A stretch of 64,000 nt of DNA from Stappia sp. ES.058 (GCF_900105595.1 NZ_LT629784.1:3998501-4062500), one strand, 5' to 3'; numbered from the stretch's first letter, positions 18,576-28,386 are shown. Made by a program: numbers and translations. Notes: a model not told the origin generated them from the sequence alone.

Positions 18576-19799
18576 TCAGAAAAAGGCCTGCAAGCCGGTC
18601 TGCGCGCGGCCCAGGATCAGCGCATGGACGTCATGCGTGCCCTCGTAAGTGTTCACCGTCTCCAGGTTCTGCGCATGGCGCATGACGTGGTATTCTTCCT
18701 GGATGCCGTTGCCGCCGTGCATGTCGCGCGCCATGCGGGCGATGTCGAGCGCCTTGCCGCAGTTGTTGCGCTTGACGATCGAGATCATCTCCGGCGCGAC
18801 ACGGCCCTCGTCAAACAATCGTCCGACACGAAGCGAACCCTGAAGACCGAGCGCGATTTCGGTCTGCATGTCGGCGAGCTTTTTCTGGAAGAGCTGCGTC
18901 TGGGCGAGCGGCTTGTTGAACTGCTTGCGTTCCAGGCCGTAGTCGCGGGCACGGTGCCAGCAGTCTTCGGCCGCTCCCATCGCGCCCCAGGAGATGCCGT
19001 AGCGTGCCCGGTTGAGACAGCCGAACGGACCCTTGAGCCCGGACACATTGGGAAGCAACGCATCCTCGCCGACTTCCACATTGTCCATGACGATCTCGCC
19101 GGTGATGGAGGCGCGCAAGGAGAGCTTACCTCCGATCTTCGGCGCGGAAAGGCCCTTCATGCCCTTTTCGAGCACGAAGCCGCGAATGGCACCGTCATGG
19201 GCGTCGGACTTGGCCCAGACCACGAAGACATCGGCGATGGGCGAGTTGGAGATCCACATCTTGGATCCCGTCAACCGGTAGCCGCCGTCGGTCTTCACGG
19301 CCCGGGTGCGCATTGCGCCGGGGTCCGAGCCGGCGTCCGGCTCTGTCAGTCCGAAACAGCCGACGTGTTCGCCGGAGGCGAGCTTGGGCAGGTACTTCTT
19401 GCGCTGCGCGTCATCGCCATAGGCATAGATCGGATACATCACCAGCGACGACTGCACGGAGTTCATCGAGCGATAGCCGCTGTCGACGCGCTCGATCTCC
19501 CGCGCCACGAGGCCGTAGGCCACATAGGAGGCGCCGGCGCAGCCGTAGTCTTCCGGCAAGGTCACGCCGATGAGGCCAAGCTCGCCCATCTCGTTGAAGA
19601 TCTCGCGGTCGGTTCGCTCGTCGGCATAGGCCGACAAAACGCGCGGCTGGAGCTTTTCCTGCGCATAGGCCCGGGCGGTCTCCATGATGAGGATCTCGTC
19701 CTCGTTCAACTGATCGCGCAGCAGGAACGGGTCGTCCCAGGCAAAGCTTCCGCCGCCGGCGGGGTCGGATTTGCGGGTCGTCGCAGCGGTTGCGGTCAT
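18576..19799 (-). CDS. gcdH: Glutaryl-CoA dehydrogenase
   Basis: FAD enzyme that converts glutaryl-CoA to crotonyl-CoA in lysine and tryptophan breakdown, passing electrons to ETF. It is 407 aa from the ATG at 19799, preceded by AGGAGA. The acyl-CoA dehydrogenase fold has [16 protein letters not shown] and [16 protein letters not shown]. The catalytic base is Glu386 in [16 protein letters not shown], the glutaryl-specific C-terminal form. It is divergent from a LysR gene. The CaiB-type CoA transferase that often follows gcdH is missing. Confidence 0.94.
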   Translation of the reverse strand: MTATAATTRKSDPAGGGSFAWDDPFLLRDQLNEDEILIMETARAYAQEKLQPRVLSAYADERTDREIFNEMGELGLIGVTLPEDYGCAGASYVAYGLVAREIERVDSGYRSMNSVQSSLVMYPIYAYGDDAQRKKYLPKLASGEHVGCFGLTEPDAGSDPGAMRTRAVKTDGGYRLTGSKMWISNSPIADVFVVWAKSDAHDGAIRGFVLEKGMKGLSAPKIGGKLSLRASITGEIVMDNVEVGEDALLPNVSGLKGPFGCLNRARYGISWGAMGAAEDCWHRARDYGLERKQFNKPLAQTQLFQKKLADMQTEIALGLQGSLRVGRLFDEGRVAPEMISIVKRNNCGKALDIARMARDMHGGNGIQEEYHVMRHAQNLETVNTYEGTHDVHALILGRAQTGLQAFF

Positions 19800-19931
19800 G
19801 ATCTCAGTCTCCTTGCGGCTCGTCCGGGCGTCTGGCGTCATTGACGTTTCCCGCGTCTGCTGGGGAGCGCGCCGGTGCCCGGGGCCTGTGTCCGATGTGG
19901 CCGAAGTGTCCGGTCTGTGCAGGCCATCTTA

Positions 19932-19953
19932 AAGTGATATGTTGTCCCCACTT
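19932..19953. promoter_or_regulatory. Candidate LysR operator between gcdH and its regulator
   Basis: AAGTG and CACTT form an inverted repeat with a 12-base spacer, 22 bases before the LysR start in the 175-base divergent region. The layout is typical of LysR-type self- and neighbour regulation, but the site is short. Confidence 0.35.
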
Positions 19954-19974
19954 CATGAGCAAATGGAATAGGTT

Positions 19975-20877
19975 TTGAAACGCGGTTTCGTTCCCCACGC
20001 CGACAGTTTGATCGCATTCGAGTGCGCCGCCCGCCATGGCAGTTTCACCCGTGCAGCGGAAGAACTGCATCTGACCCAGGGCGCGATCTCCAAGCAGGTC
20101 CGTCATCTTGAAACCCGGCTGGGGGTCGAGCTCTTCAAGCGCGTGCGTCAGCGCATCGTTCTGACCGATGCCGGGCGGCTGTATCTGCACGACGTGCGCG
20201 GCGCCCTAGAAAGCCTGACGGCGGCGACACGCCAGGTGATGTCCTTTGCCGGAAACGCCGATGTACTGAACCTTGCGACCCTGCCCTCATTCGGCACCCG
20301 CTGGTTGGCGCCGCGACTCGCGCGGTTCGTTGCCGGTTATCCCGCCGCAAGCTTCAATATTGCGGTTCGGCTGCGGCCGTTCGACTTTGCCAAGGAACCT
20401 TTTGACGCGGCCATTCACTACGGCGATCCGGTCTGGGCGGGCGCGACTGCCGAGCCACTGTTTCGCGAGGACGTCATCGCGGTTGCCTCCCCCGGCTTTC
20501 GCGACCGGCATCGCATTGTAGCACCGGAAGATCTGGTGCCGGTGATGCGGCTCCATCAGTCGACGCGTCCGCTCGCCTGGCGGCAATGGTTCGAATTGGC
20601 CGGCGTCGAGACCGAGATGGCATTCCAGGGGCCGAGGTTCGAACAGTTCGTGATGATGGCGCAGGCGGCGGCGAACGATTTCGGCGCGGCGCTCGTTCCG
20701 CGGTTTCTCGTCGAGGACGAACTGGCGGACGGCCGGCTCGTGCAACTCTTCGATGCCGTGCTTCGCTTGCCGTCCGCCTATCACATCGTCTATCCGGAAA
20801 ACCGGACGCTCAGACCGGTGGGGGCGGCGTTTCGTGACTGGCTGCATCGCGAGGTGGCGCGATCCGGCGGTGGTTAG
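19975..20877 (+). CDS. LysR-type regulator (GcvA-like), probably of gcdH
   Basis: DNA-binding regulator of 300 aa. The N-terminal winged helix-turn-helix (about residues 9-65) has FECAARHGSFTRAAEELH and TQGAISKQVRHLE; the rest is a periplasmic-binding-protein-like effector domain. The start is a TTG at 19975; the nearest in-frame ATG upstream (19963) runs into a stop after two codons. It is divergent from gcdH, the usual arrangement for a LysR regulator and its target. The effector might be glutarate or glutaryl-CoA (inference). Confidence 0.9.
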   Translation: MKRGFVPHADSLIAFECAARHGSFTRAAEELHLTQGAISKQVRHLETRLGVELFKRVRQRIVLTDAGRLYLHDVRGALESLTAATRQVMSFAGNADVLNLATLPSFGTRWLAPRLARFVAGYPAASFNIAVRLRPFDFAKEPFDAAIHYGDPVWAGATAEPLFREDVIAVASPGFRDRHRIVAPEDLVPVMRLHQSTRPLAWRQWFELAGVETEMAFQGPRFEQFVMMAQAAANDFGAALVPRFLVEDELADGRLVQLFDAVLRLPSAYHIVYPENRTLRPVGAAFRDWLHREVARSGGG

Positions 20878-21089
20878 ACTGAACGGACAATTCCTGTATC
20901 GCCAGCGATTGCCTGGATTTTGCAGATTAAGGTTTGCACACCCGGCGAATCCTGTTCGTATCTGGATGTCTTCATTATGGAGATGCGGCGGTCCTGGCCG
21001 TGAGGTTCCCCCCTCCCTCCTTGCGGTCAGGACCATTTTCCCGTCGTTGTGACGACCTGACGAAACGCCCGCCGTAACCGGTGGCGGTC

Positions 21090-21464
21090 TTACCCGCAAC
21101 TTGCCGCAGTGCCCTTGCCTTCCGCAGCGACATGCACTCTTGCAATCCCTCGCCTGAAAAACTTTAGGTCTCGCGCAGCGCGCCTGGAAACATCTATGAC
21201 GCGGCCACGCACGAAGGGGCCACGATCGACGATGATGAGATCGACTTTGTGCCCGTTGTCGAGGTTTGTAACGGTGACCTTCGTTCCGAAAGGCAAGGAT
21301 CGGTGTGCCGCTGTATAGGCTTCCGGATCCGCCATGACACCGCTCGCGGTTCGTCCTGTGAGCTCGTACCAGGAGGCCTTCCCACACTCAGCTGCCGCCG
21401 GAGTTCCCGAGATGGAGGCGAGAATACTGGTCAAAAAGACGTAGTTGAAAAGCTTGCGAATCAC
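21090..21464 (-). CDS. Short RlpA-like double-psi beta-barrel protein, secreted
   Basis: Likely periplasmic peptidoglycan-associated protein. It is 124 aa. The signal peptide (about 1-25, cleavage near AAA-EC) is followed by a DPBB domain with the RlpA pattern: CGKASWYELTGRTASG, AAHRSLPFGTKVTVTN, IIVDRGPFVRGRVIDVS. The SPOR domain of full RlpA is absent. The conserved Asp of the DRGPF motif, which acts in lytic transglycosylase RlpA proteins, is present, so weak hydrolase activity is possible. Flanked by 212 bases without a gene (20878-21089) and by the divergent GGDEF/EAL gene. Confidence 0.87.
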   Translation of the reverse strand: MIRKLFNYVFLTSILASISGTPAAAECGKASWYELTGRTASGVMADPEAYTAAHRSLPFGTKVTVTNLDNGHKVDLIIVDRGPFVRGRVIDVSRRAARDLKFFRRGIARVHVAAEGKGTAASCG

Positions 21465-21551
21465 CGAATCACGTCCATACTTTCAGAAAATAGATTTTTC
21501 ACGGGCACTTTTTGTCGATTTTTCTGGCGATCGACAATGTCAATGTAAGAC

Positions 21552-23735
21552 ATGGCGTCTATTCATGACATTGTTGAGGCAGGCGAGAGAAAAAAGCATT
21601 TGCGGGAAGCGGTGGCCGGGCATGGGTGTCCGGCTGCGTTACGGGACGGGGCAATGGAGAAGTTCGAGGAGGAAGCTGGTTCGGTCGCGGGATGCGCCGA
21701 CGAGCCGATGTGTCTTCATGCCGCGATCATCATGGCGGCGCGTGATCCGATCTATTTCTGCACGCCGGACTATGTCATCCGCGAGGCAAACGAGCCTTAC
21801 AGCGAAATCGGCGGCTTCACCCGTGAGCAGGCGATCGGCGAGACTGTTCCGACCGTCGCCGGTGCCTCTGCCTTCGAGAAGCGCAAGGCTTTTCTCGATG
21901 CAGCACTCGATGGAAGTCCGGTTTCGCTTCAGGCCTGGGTGAAAATTCCAGGCAAGGGACGGCGGTTTTTCGACGTTTGCTATCAGCCGGTGCACGGTCC
22001 CGACAACGAGGTTCTTGGTGTGGCGGCGTTCGGGCGCGACATCACCGACCTGAAGCGGGCCGACGAGGCCCTGCGAATGTACAAGAGTGTCATCTCGCAG
22101 ATGAGTGACCGAATCTTCATTATCGATCGCGAGTTCCTGTACAAGCTGACCAATGAGAGCAACTCTCTCTGGTATGGTCATACGCCCCTTGAACTGATGG
22201 GACGGCATGTCGCGGAGTTCGTTGGCGCGCAGCGTTTTGAATCCGAGGTGCGCCCGACGCTTGAACGCTGTTTCAAGGGGCAAACGCTGGAGTATGATTT
22301 CGAGGACATCGATCCGACCGGTCGACCGGTGATCGTCGGGGCGCGGCTCGAGCCGTTTCGTAACGGCGAGGGCAGTATCGAAGGCGCAGTGGTCACCTTG
22401 CGGGACGTGACCGAGACGCGCCGGATGTCGGAGCGCCTGGAACGTCTCGCGCTTGCCGACGACCTGACCGGGCTTGCAAACCGCCGGGCGTTCGAAACCT
22501 GGCTGGACATCCGTCTGCAATCGCTGGCTCAGGGTGATGTGGCGCTGCGCGGTTTCAGCGTCGTGTTCATCGACCTGGACGATTTCAAGATCGTCAACGA
22601 CACCGTGGGCCATGGTGCCGGCGATAGGTTTCTCAGCGGGATTGCAGAACGTCTCGGGGAGTTCAGGTCCGACACGGTGCATGTTGCGCGGATCGGCGGC
22701 GACGAGTTCGGAATGGTTATCGACGGAGATAATCGCGAGCGTGCGCGCGACGTGTGCGCACGCGTTCTTGCAATGTTCGACGGGCATCATTTCACGGCGG
22801 ATGAAACAACGTTTCGCGGTGGAGCAAGCCTTGGCCTTGCCACGATTACGCCGGCCCTGATGCGGGATGCGATTTCGGATGTGAGCAGCGTGCTGCAGTG
22901 GGCGGACCATGCCTGTATGCAGGCCAAGGCGGCCGGTGGACGGCAGATGGTCGAACACACTGCTTTCGACCGCATCACCGCGCATCGGCGGGCGGAAATT
23001 CATCACCTTGCCGTCATAGAGCAGGCCCTGAACGACCCTGATCTGCTCTCGCTCCAGCGCATGCCGGTAAGCGATGTCGAAACGGGCGCGTTGGTCATGC
23101 ATGAGGCACTCCTGCGGCTCAAGATGCCGGATGGATCGCTTCAGGGGCCCTCCATGATCCTCGCTACGGCGGAGCGTCATGGGTTGATGCGCAGTGTCGA
23201 CCGCTGGGCCGTCGATGCGGTGTTGCAGCGCATGGAGGCGGAAAATACGGATCTGCCCGTCGCTTTCAATTTGTCTTCCGATTCACTGGGAAGCCATGAC
23301 TTTACGCGCATGTTGTTGCGTAGGGTTTCGGAAGCGCGCGGGATCGCGCCGAAACTGGTGGTCGAGGTATCTGAAACGTCGATGACGCAGCTCAACGCGT
23401 CTGCCTGGCAGTGCCTGGCCGATTTGCGGGCGCTTGGCTGCCGGATCGCACTTGACGATTTCGGAAAGGGCTTTGCATCCTTCTCCCAACTGCGGGAAAA
23501 CACTTTCGATATCATAAAGATCGACCGTGTCCTGACGGGACAGATTGCCGGTGATCCGGTCAAGAAGGCTGCGATTTCCGGAATCGTCGGCCTTGCGAAT
23601 GCACTGCATTTGCCGACTGTGGCGGAATACGTGCAGGATGCAGATACCTTTGCGCCGCTCAAGGCGCTCGGCGTGCGCTACGCGCAAGGCCACTTCATCG
23701 GACGTCCCGAACCCTGGCCGTTGGCAGGGCGCTGA
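21552..23735 (+). CDS. PAS-PAS-GGDEF-EAL cyclic-di-GMP enzyme
   Basis: Cytosolic signalling protein of 727 aa without membrane segments. Two PAS domains (about 55-170 and 175-290; the first ends with FGRDITDLKRA) are followed by a GGDEF domain (about 300-460; RIGGDEFG intact at 380-387) and an EAL domain (about 490-725). In the EAL half the signature is kept (EALLR), as are the Asn in FNLSSDS, the Glu in EVSET, DDFGKGF, IIKIDR and a Q in AQGHFIGRP, so phosphodiesterase activity is possible. No RxxD inhibitory site is seen before GGDEF. The input signal is unknown. Confidence 0.93.
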   Translation: MASIHDIVEAGERKKHLREAVAGHGCPAALRDGAMEKFEEEAGSVAGCADEPMCLHAAIIMAARDPIYFCTPDYVIREANEPYSEIGGFTREQAIGETVPTVAGASAFEKRKAFLDAALDGSPVSLQAWVKIPGKGRRFFDVCYQPVHGPDNEVLGVAAFGRDITDLKRADEALRMYKSVISQMSDRIFIIDREFLYKLTNESNSLWYGHTPLELMGRHVAEFVGAQRFESEVRPTLERCFKGQTLEYDFEDIDPTGRPVIVGARLEPFRNGEGSIEGAVVTLRDVTETRRMSERLERLALADDLTGLANRRAFETWLDIRLQSLAQGDVALRGFSVVFIDLDDFKIVNDTVGHGAGDRFLSGIAERLGEFRSDTVHVARIGGDEFGMVIDGDNRERARDVCARVLAMFDGHHFTADETTFRGGASLGLATITPALMRDAISDVSSVLQWADHACMQAKAAGGRQMVEHTAFDRITAHRRAEIHHLAVIEQALNDPDLLSLQRMPVSDVETGALVMHEALLRLKMPDGSLQGPSMILATAERHGLMRSVDRWAVDAVLQRMEAENTDLPVAFNLSSDSLGSHDFTRMLLRRVSEARGIAPKLVVEVSETSMTQLNASAWQCLADLRALGCRIALDDFGKGFASFSQLRENTFDIIKIDRVLTGQIAGDPVKKAAISGIVGLANALHLPTVAEYVQDADTFAPLKALGVRYAQGHFIGRPEPWPLAGR

Positions 23736-23790
23736 ACCGATCCCGATTGCAGCTGCTTTGGGTCGCGCAGTCATGAGACCATGACCTGGT

Positions 23791-24867
23791 TCAGACGTTG
23801 CGGGTGCGACGGTACTCGCGTGCGAGTGCGGTGTCTTCGGGAAACCGCACCCGAACCTCCTGCAGCAGGTTCGCAAGGCCCTGATCGTCTCCTGCCGCGG
23901 CTCGCGCCGCAAGCCGGGTTCGCCAGACGCTCTTGCGCCAACGCTTCGGAAGGCCTGAAAGCGCCGCGTCGGAATCGATTGTCGTCTGGGTCCCTGCCAG
24001 CAGTGCCTCGGCCTGGTCGAAGCATTCGGTCGCGACAAGCGCTTCTGCCGCGAGCAGGGCGAAGCCCGGATTCTGGTCCACATAGGGGTCGGATGCCATC
24101 GGGGAAACATCGACCGGCATGCCCCTGGCGCGCGCGGCGCCAGCGCGGGCGAAACGTTCGATATCCTCCACCGCATCCCGGGCGATCAGGTTCCGTTCGG
24201 CGCACAATCCGCCAAGATCGCGATCGAAGCGTGTGATGAGCTTTCGAATGATGTTGAGTGTGTAAAGATGATCGTGGCTCGCGTGGGATGAGCGCAAGGT
24301 TGATAGGCTGGTGCGTGCCGGCAGATCGGCCCTAAGGCATCTGGTCGCGCCGCGGGCGTCGATCGCGTCGAAGATCCCGAAAACGATATGGACCGGCGGT
24401 CCATCCTGGCAGGCCTGCAGCATCGACAGCGGATCGGGCGCGGTCGGGTCCTCCTGCATGTAGAGCCTGCTCTGGGTCCCCGGTTCTCCGAGGCGAAACT
24501 CGGGGCCAAAGGCATAGATCTCGCCGTCACCGCGTTTCAAACCCGTCAGCAATGCGCCATAGGCGCCTTTCGACGCGCCATAGTAGACGATGCGGTCTGG
24601 CGATGCGCGACTGCAGGCTTCGGCGATCGCGAAATCGATGGCGCTGCCGCACGTCCTGTACCAGTCGGCATCGGGCCCTTTCAGAAAGAGGCAGGCGTGG
24701 CGTGTCTGCGCGAAGAGCCGCTCCAGTCCGAAACGCTCCTCGGCAACGCGCGCCTGGGAGAAGACGACGACAAGGACACTCTCGCCGTGGCCTGCATCCG
24801 GCCGCGCGGGGCGGTGGCGCCAGGTCAGGCCGCTGTGCGGATCGCATCCGCCGTTGCGGTGGGGCAT
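23791..24867 (-). CDS. Uncharacterised alpha/beta-hydrolase-like protein with helical C-terminal repeats
   Basis: I do not recognise a named family. It is 358 aa from the ATG at 24867, chosen because GAGGAT lies five bases upstream; an earlier in-frame ATG (24930) has a poor site. A strand VLVVVFSQ is followed by a nucleophile-elbow-like YYGASKGAYGALL (Ser99) and a late His in SSHASHDHLY, consistent with an alpha/beta-hydrolase fold. The last 100 or so residues are helical and TPR-like (FALLAAEALVATECFDQAEALL). There is no signal peptide. It is isolated between the GGDEF gene and the sulfide operon. Similar proteins sit near polysaccharide export genes in other bacteria, but nothing here supports that. 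Confidence 0.7.
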   Translation of the reverse strand: MPHRNGGCDPHSGLTWRHRPARPDAGHGESVLVVVFSQARVAEERFGLERLFAQTRHACLFLKGPDADWYRTCGSAIDFAIAEACSRASPDRIVYYGASKGAYGALLTGLKRGDGEIYAFGPEFRLGEPGTQSRLYMQEDPTAPDPLSMLQACQDGPPVHIVFGIFDAIDARGATRCLRADLPARTSLSTLRSSHASHDHLYTLNIIRKLITRFDRDLGGLCAERNLIARDAVEDIERFARAGAARARGMPVDVSPMASDPYVDQNPGFALLAAEALVATECFDQAEALLAGTQTTIDSDAALSGLPKRWRKSVWRTRLAARAAAGDDQGLANLLQEVRVRFPEDTALAREYRRTRNV

Positions 24868-25020
24868 GGTATCCTCGTTCGGCGCAGGGATCTGATACCC
24901 AGGGTATGGATCTATGAATGAGGCTGACATCTCGCGGGAAATGGCAAAAGGCCAGACAGAGCGGGCATCGTTGCCGGGTCAAGCGCGCGGACGCAGGACA
25001 TGTTGTTTCCTGCAGGCCCG

Positions 25021-25053
25021 CTTCTCGACGAGGACCAATCCGCCTCAAACCAT
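25021..25053. repeat. Dispersed intergenic repeat, copy 1
   Basis: Matches 57542-57574 at 27 of 33 positions; the shared core is CAATCCGCCTCRAACCAT preceded by GACGAG. Both copies lie in gaps between genes, and both are followed within about 30 bases by a small inverted repeat. Element type unknown. Confidence 0.55.
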
Positions 25054-25079
25054 TTCCACCACGTTTGCGGGGCCAGATC

Positions 25080-26867
25080 CTAAATCTGTGGGCCGATCCA
25101 GTGGTTCGATTGCGTCTGCTTTCGCGGGCTGCGCAGTTCGGCGATATGTGCGGTCTCCGGATCGAGGGTGGCGATCGCTTCGTACTGGGTCAGGAACACC
25201 TTGCCGGTCAGATGCGCGAGAAACGCCGTGCCCTCCAGTCTGTCCATTACCGGCCCCTTGACCTCGGACAGGTGGAACGAGACGCCCGAATCCGACAGCC
25301 GGCGATTGATTTCCTCCAGGCTCTCCAGGGCGGAGGCGTCGACCTCGTTGACGGCCGGACACATCAAGACGACATGTTGAAGCTTGGGGCGTTCCGCGAC
25401 GAACTCCAGGATCCGGTCCTCAAGAAAGCGCGAATTCGCAAAAAACAGGCTTTCGTCAACCCGGACCGACAGCACCGTATCGCCGGTTACCACCTTGTGA
25501 CGGTTGATGTTTCGGAAGTGCTCGGTGCCCGGAACGATGCCGACAATGGCCATATGCGGCCGCGAGTTGCGGTAGAGATAAAGCGCGATGGACACTCCGA
25601 CCCCGGTGACCACACCTGTTTCGACGCCGAAGCCGAGGGTGACGAGAATGGTACCTGCCATCGCCGCGAAATCGCTCTTGGAATAGTCCCAGACCTGACG
25701 CAGCGCCTTCAGGTCGACCAGCGACAGAACGGCGACGATGATAGTGGCGGCGAGTGTCGCTTGCGGCAGGTTGGCCAGAAGCGGGGTCAGGAACAAGGTG
25801 GCAAGGGCGATGCCGACGGCCGTGAAGGCGCCGGCCGCGGGCGTGCGGGCGCCGGCATCGAAATTCACGACGGAGCGTGCGAAGCCACCGGTTACCGGAT
25901 AACCACCCGAAATCGCCGAAGCGATATTGGAGGCGCCCAGCCCGATGAGTTCCTGGTCGGGAACGATGCGCTGACGGCGTTTGGCCGCGAGTGTCTGGGC
26001 CACCGATACGGACTCGACGAAGCCGATCACCGAAATCAGCAGGGCCGGAACCGCGAGCTGGGTCCAGAGATCGAGGCTGAATGGCGGCAGGGTCGGCATC
26101 GGCAAGCCTGTGGGAATGTCTCCGATCAGCCGCACGCCTTTGTCGCCAAGGGAAAACACGACTGCCGCCACTGTCGTCGCGGCGACGGCGGCCACGGGGC
26201 CGGCCTTGGCGAGAATGTCGGCAAGGCGAGGGCCGAGGCCGGCCCCGATGAGGGCGGGTTTCAGCCCCTTGCGCACCCAGAACAGAAAGGCGGTCGTCGG
26301 CACGCCCACCGCCAGCGTATAGGGATTGATGTCCGGGAGAGCCTGGAAGAGCGCAAGCACGATTTCAAACAGATTGTGGCCGCCGGCCGATACGCCCAGC
26401 AGATGCTTGAGCTGGCTGGCGGCGATGATCATGCCGCTCGCGGTTATGAAGCCGGAAATCACGGGATGGCTGAGGAGATTGGCAAGGAAACCGAGTCGGA
26501 AAATGCCCATCGCCAGAAGCATGAGGCCGGACAGAAACGCAAGTGCGATCGCCGCGCCTAGATATTCGGCCGTTCCCTGTGCGGCTAGGCTGCCGACGGC
26601 GGAGGCCGTCATGAGGGAGACCACCGCCACCGGTCCCACGGCCAGTGCGCGGCTGGTTCCGAACACGGCATAGGCGACCAGTGGCAGGATCGACGCGTAA
26701 AGGCCGATCTCGGGAGGCAGGCCGGCCAACAGCGCATAGGCGAGCGACTGCGGAATGAGCATGATCGTGACGATCAACGCCGCGATCAGGTCGTCGGTGG
26801 CGGTGTCGCGCGTATAGTTGCGACCCCAGTCGAGAATCGGCAGGTATCTGGCCAGCTGTTTCATCAT
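25080..26867 (-). CDS. SulP-family anion permease with STAS domain
   Basis: Inner-membrane anion transporter (sulfate, bicarbonate or related), 595 aa. About 10-12 hydrophobic segments include the SulP signature region IPQSLAYALLAGLPPEIGLY near the start. A cytoplasmic STAS domain forms the last 110 or so residues (VLSVRVDESLFFANSRFLED ...). The start at 26867 fits because the frame further upstream overlaps the DUF442 gene. It is the last gene of the BigR-type operon. Sulfite or sulfate made from persulfide could be its cargo (inference). Confidence 0.9.
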   Translation of the reverse strand: MMKQLARYLPILDWGRNYTRDTATDDLIAALIVTIMLIPQSLAYALLAGLPPEIGLYASILPLVAYAVFGTSRALAVGPVAVVSLMTASAVGSLAAQGTAEYLGAAIALAFLSGLMLLAMGIFRLGFLANLLSHPVISGFITASGMIIAASQLKHLLGVSAGGHNLFEIVLALFQALPDINPYTLAVGVPTTAFLFWVRKGLKPALIGAGLGPRLADILAKAGPVAAVAATTVAAVVFSLGDKGVRLIGDIPTGLPMPTLPPFSLDLWTQLAVPALLISVIGFVESVSVAQTLAAKRRQRIVPDQELIGLGASNIASAISGGYPVTGGFARSVVNFDAGARTPAAGAFTAVGIALATLFLTPLLANLPQATLAATIIVAVLSLVDLKALRQVWDYSKSDFAAMAGTILVTLGFGVETGVVTGVGVSIALYLYRNSRPHMAIVGIVPGTEHFRNINRHKVVTGDTVLSVRVDESLFFANSRFLEDRILEFVAERPKLQHVVLMCPAVNEVDASALESLEEINRRLSDSGVSFHLSEVKGPVMDRLEGTAFLAHLTGKVFLTQYEAIATLDPETAHIAELRSPRKQTQSNHWIGPQI

Positions 26868-27007
26868 CACGATACGGGTGTTCCAGCCGTGGTGGGTGGC
26901 GACGGCGCATAGAAAAGGAGTCACGGGGAGCGACAGGCGTTCCCGCGTGTCCCGGGTATGGATGAACCGGCCGGTGGGCGGCGTCCGGTCCGCGGACCGC
27001 CGTCGCG

Positions 27008-27436
27008 TTACCCGGCCTCGTTCATCCGCGAAAGAACGGGGCGCAGACCGGAAAGGTCGTAACCGGCGTCGGCCGCCAGGCGCACCAGCGCGTCCGCATC
27101 CCGGGTCGTGGCCTGAGACAGGGCCCAAAGGTTGATCGACCGTGTGCCGGTCCTGCAAAAGGCGAAGACCGGTCCATCCGTCTCTTGCATCGCCCTTTGG
27201 AAACCTGCGACCAGATCGGGGCTGATGCCGTCTCGCCCGACCGGCAGCGCGGTGTAGGCGAGGCCGGCTGCCCTTGCCGCGTCCTCTATTTCGGCACCGG
27301 AAGGCTGGTCCGGGGCCTCTGCGTCGGGGCGGTTGTTGACGATGGCGGTGAAGCCGGCGTCGCGGAGACCCGCGACGTCTTCCGGCTGGATCTGGTGGGC
27401 AACGGTGATCGTGCCGTCAACCTTGGCGCTTTGCAT
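27008..27436 (-). CDS. DUF442 / TIGR01244 phosphatase-like sulfurtransferase
   Basis: Protein-tyrosine-phosphatase-like fold of 142 aa with the active loop FAFCRTGTRS (Cys94, Arg100). This domain is fused to the persulfide dioxygenase in Blh proteins of Agrobacterium and Xylella; here it is a separate gene 10 bases after the dioxygenase. Its proposed role is rhodanese-like sulfur transfer feeding persulfide to the dioxygenase. Confidence 0.9.
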   Translation of the reverse strand: MQSAKVDGTITVAHQIQPEDVAGLRDAGFTAIVNNRPDAEAPDQPSGAEIEDAARAAGLAYTALPVGRDGISPDLVAGFQRAMQETDGPVFAFCRTGTRSINLWALSQATTRDADALVRLAADAGYDLSGLRPVLSRMNEAG

Positions 27437-27446
27437 GCATGTGTCC

Positions 27447-28343
27447 TTAGAGTTCGTTGACCGGGACCTTCAGAAAGGTCTTGCCGCTCTCATCCTTGGG
27501 CGGCAGTTTTCCGGCCCGCATGTTGACCTGTATCGACGGGATGATCAATTTCGGCATTCCCAGTGTAGCGTCCCGGTTCGTGCGCATGGACACGAATTCC
27601 TCTTCGCTAATGCCGTCGCGGGCATGGATGTTGTGGGTCCGCTCCTCGGCGACCGTGGTTTCCCACCGGACATCCCGACCGTTCGGTGCGTAGTCGTGAC
27701 ACATGAACAGCCGAAAGGCATCGGGCAGGCTCAACACCTTGCGGATCGAGCGGAACAATTGTGCCGCATCGCCTCCGGGGAAATCGGCGCGGGCCGTGCC
27801 CCCGTCGGGCATGAACAGCGTGTCGCCCACGAAGACGGCATCGCCCATGACGTGGGTCATGCAGGCCGGCGTGTGACCGGGCGTGTGCATGGCAAAACAC
27901 GTCATTTCCCCGATTTCATAGGTGTCGCCGTCCGTGAAGAGACGATCAAACTGAGAGCCGTCACGCTGGAACTCGGTGCCTTCGTTGAAGACCTTGCCGA
28001 AAGTGTCCTGCACGACCTTGATGTTTTCGCCGATTCCGATCTTGCCGCCGAGCTTATCCTGGATGTAGGGCGCCGCCGACAGGTGGTCGGCATGCACATG
28101 GGTCTCGATCAGCCACTCGATCGAAAGGCCGTTTTCGCGAATGTGGGCGATGATCCGGTCTGCGGATTCAAACGAAATCCGGCCGGCGGCATAGTCCATG
28201 TCCATGACGCTGTCGACGACCGCACAGGCGTTCGAGGCCGGATCCTTCACCACATAAGAGATCGTGTTCGTGTCCTCATCGAAGAAGGCAGTGACGTCGG
28301 GGTGGGTCTTGGTGTCGACCGGGTAGGTGGTTTCGGTGGTCAT
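27447..28343 (-). CDS. Persulfide dioxygenase-like metallo-beta-lactamase protein
   Basis: Iron dioxygenase that oxidises glutathione persulfide to sulfite (ETHE1/PDO group). It is 298 aa from the ATG at 28343, with a strong AAGGAGG upstream. The metal motif THVHADHLSAAPY, the HTPGHTPACM ligand region and VFVGDTLFMPDGGTAR are present; MCHDYAPNGR matches the PDO-type C-terminal His region. It lies in the middle of the BigR operon and is the catalytic half of what other genera encode as the Blh fusion. Confidence 0.92.
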   Translation of the reverse strand: MTTETTYPVDTKTHPDVTAFFDEDTNTISYVVKDPASNACAVVDSVMDMDYAAGRISFESADRIIAHIRENGLSIEWLIETHVHADHLSAAPYIQDKLGGKIGIGENIKVVQDTFGKVFNEGTEFQRDGSQFDRLFTDGDTYEIGEMTCFAMHTPGHTPACMTHVMGDAVFVGDTLFMPDGGTARADFPGGDAAQLFRSIRKVLSLPDAFRLFMCHDYAPNGRDVRWETTVAEERTHNIHARDGISEEEFVSMRTNRDATLGMPKLIIPSIQVNMRAGKLPPKDESGKTFLKVPVNEL

Positions 28344-28386
28344 GTTGGACCTCCTTTTCACGAGTGGAAATCTGTGTGCGTCGGCA

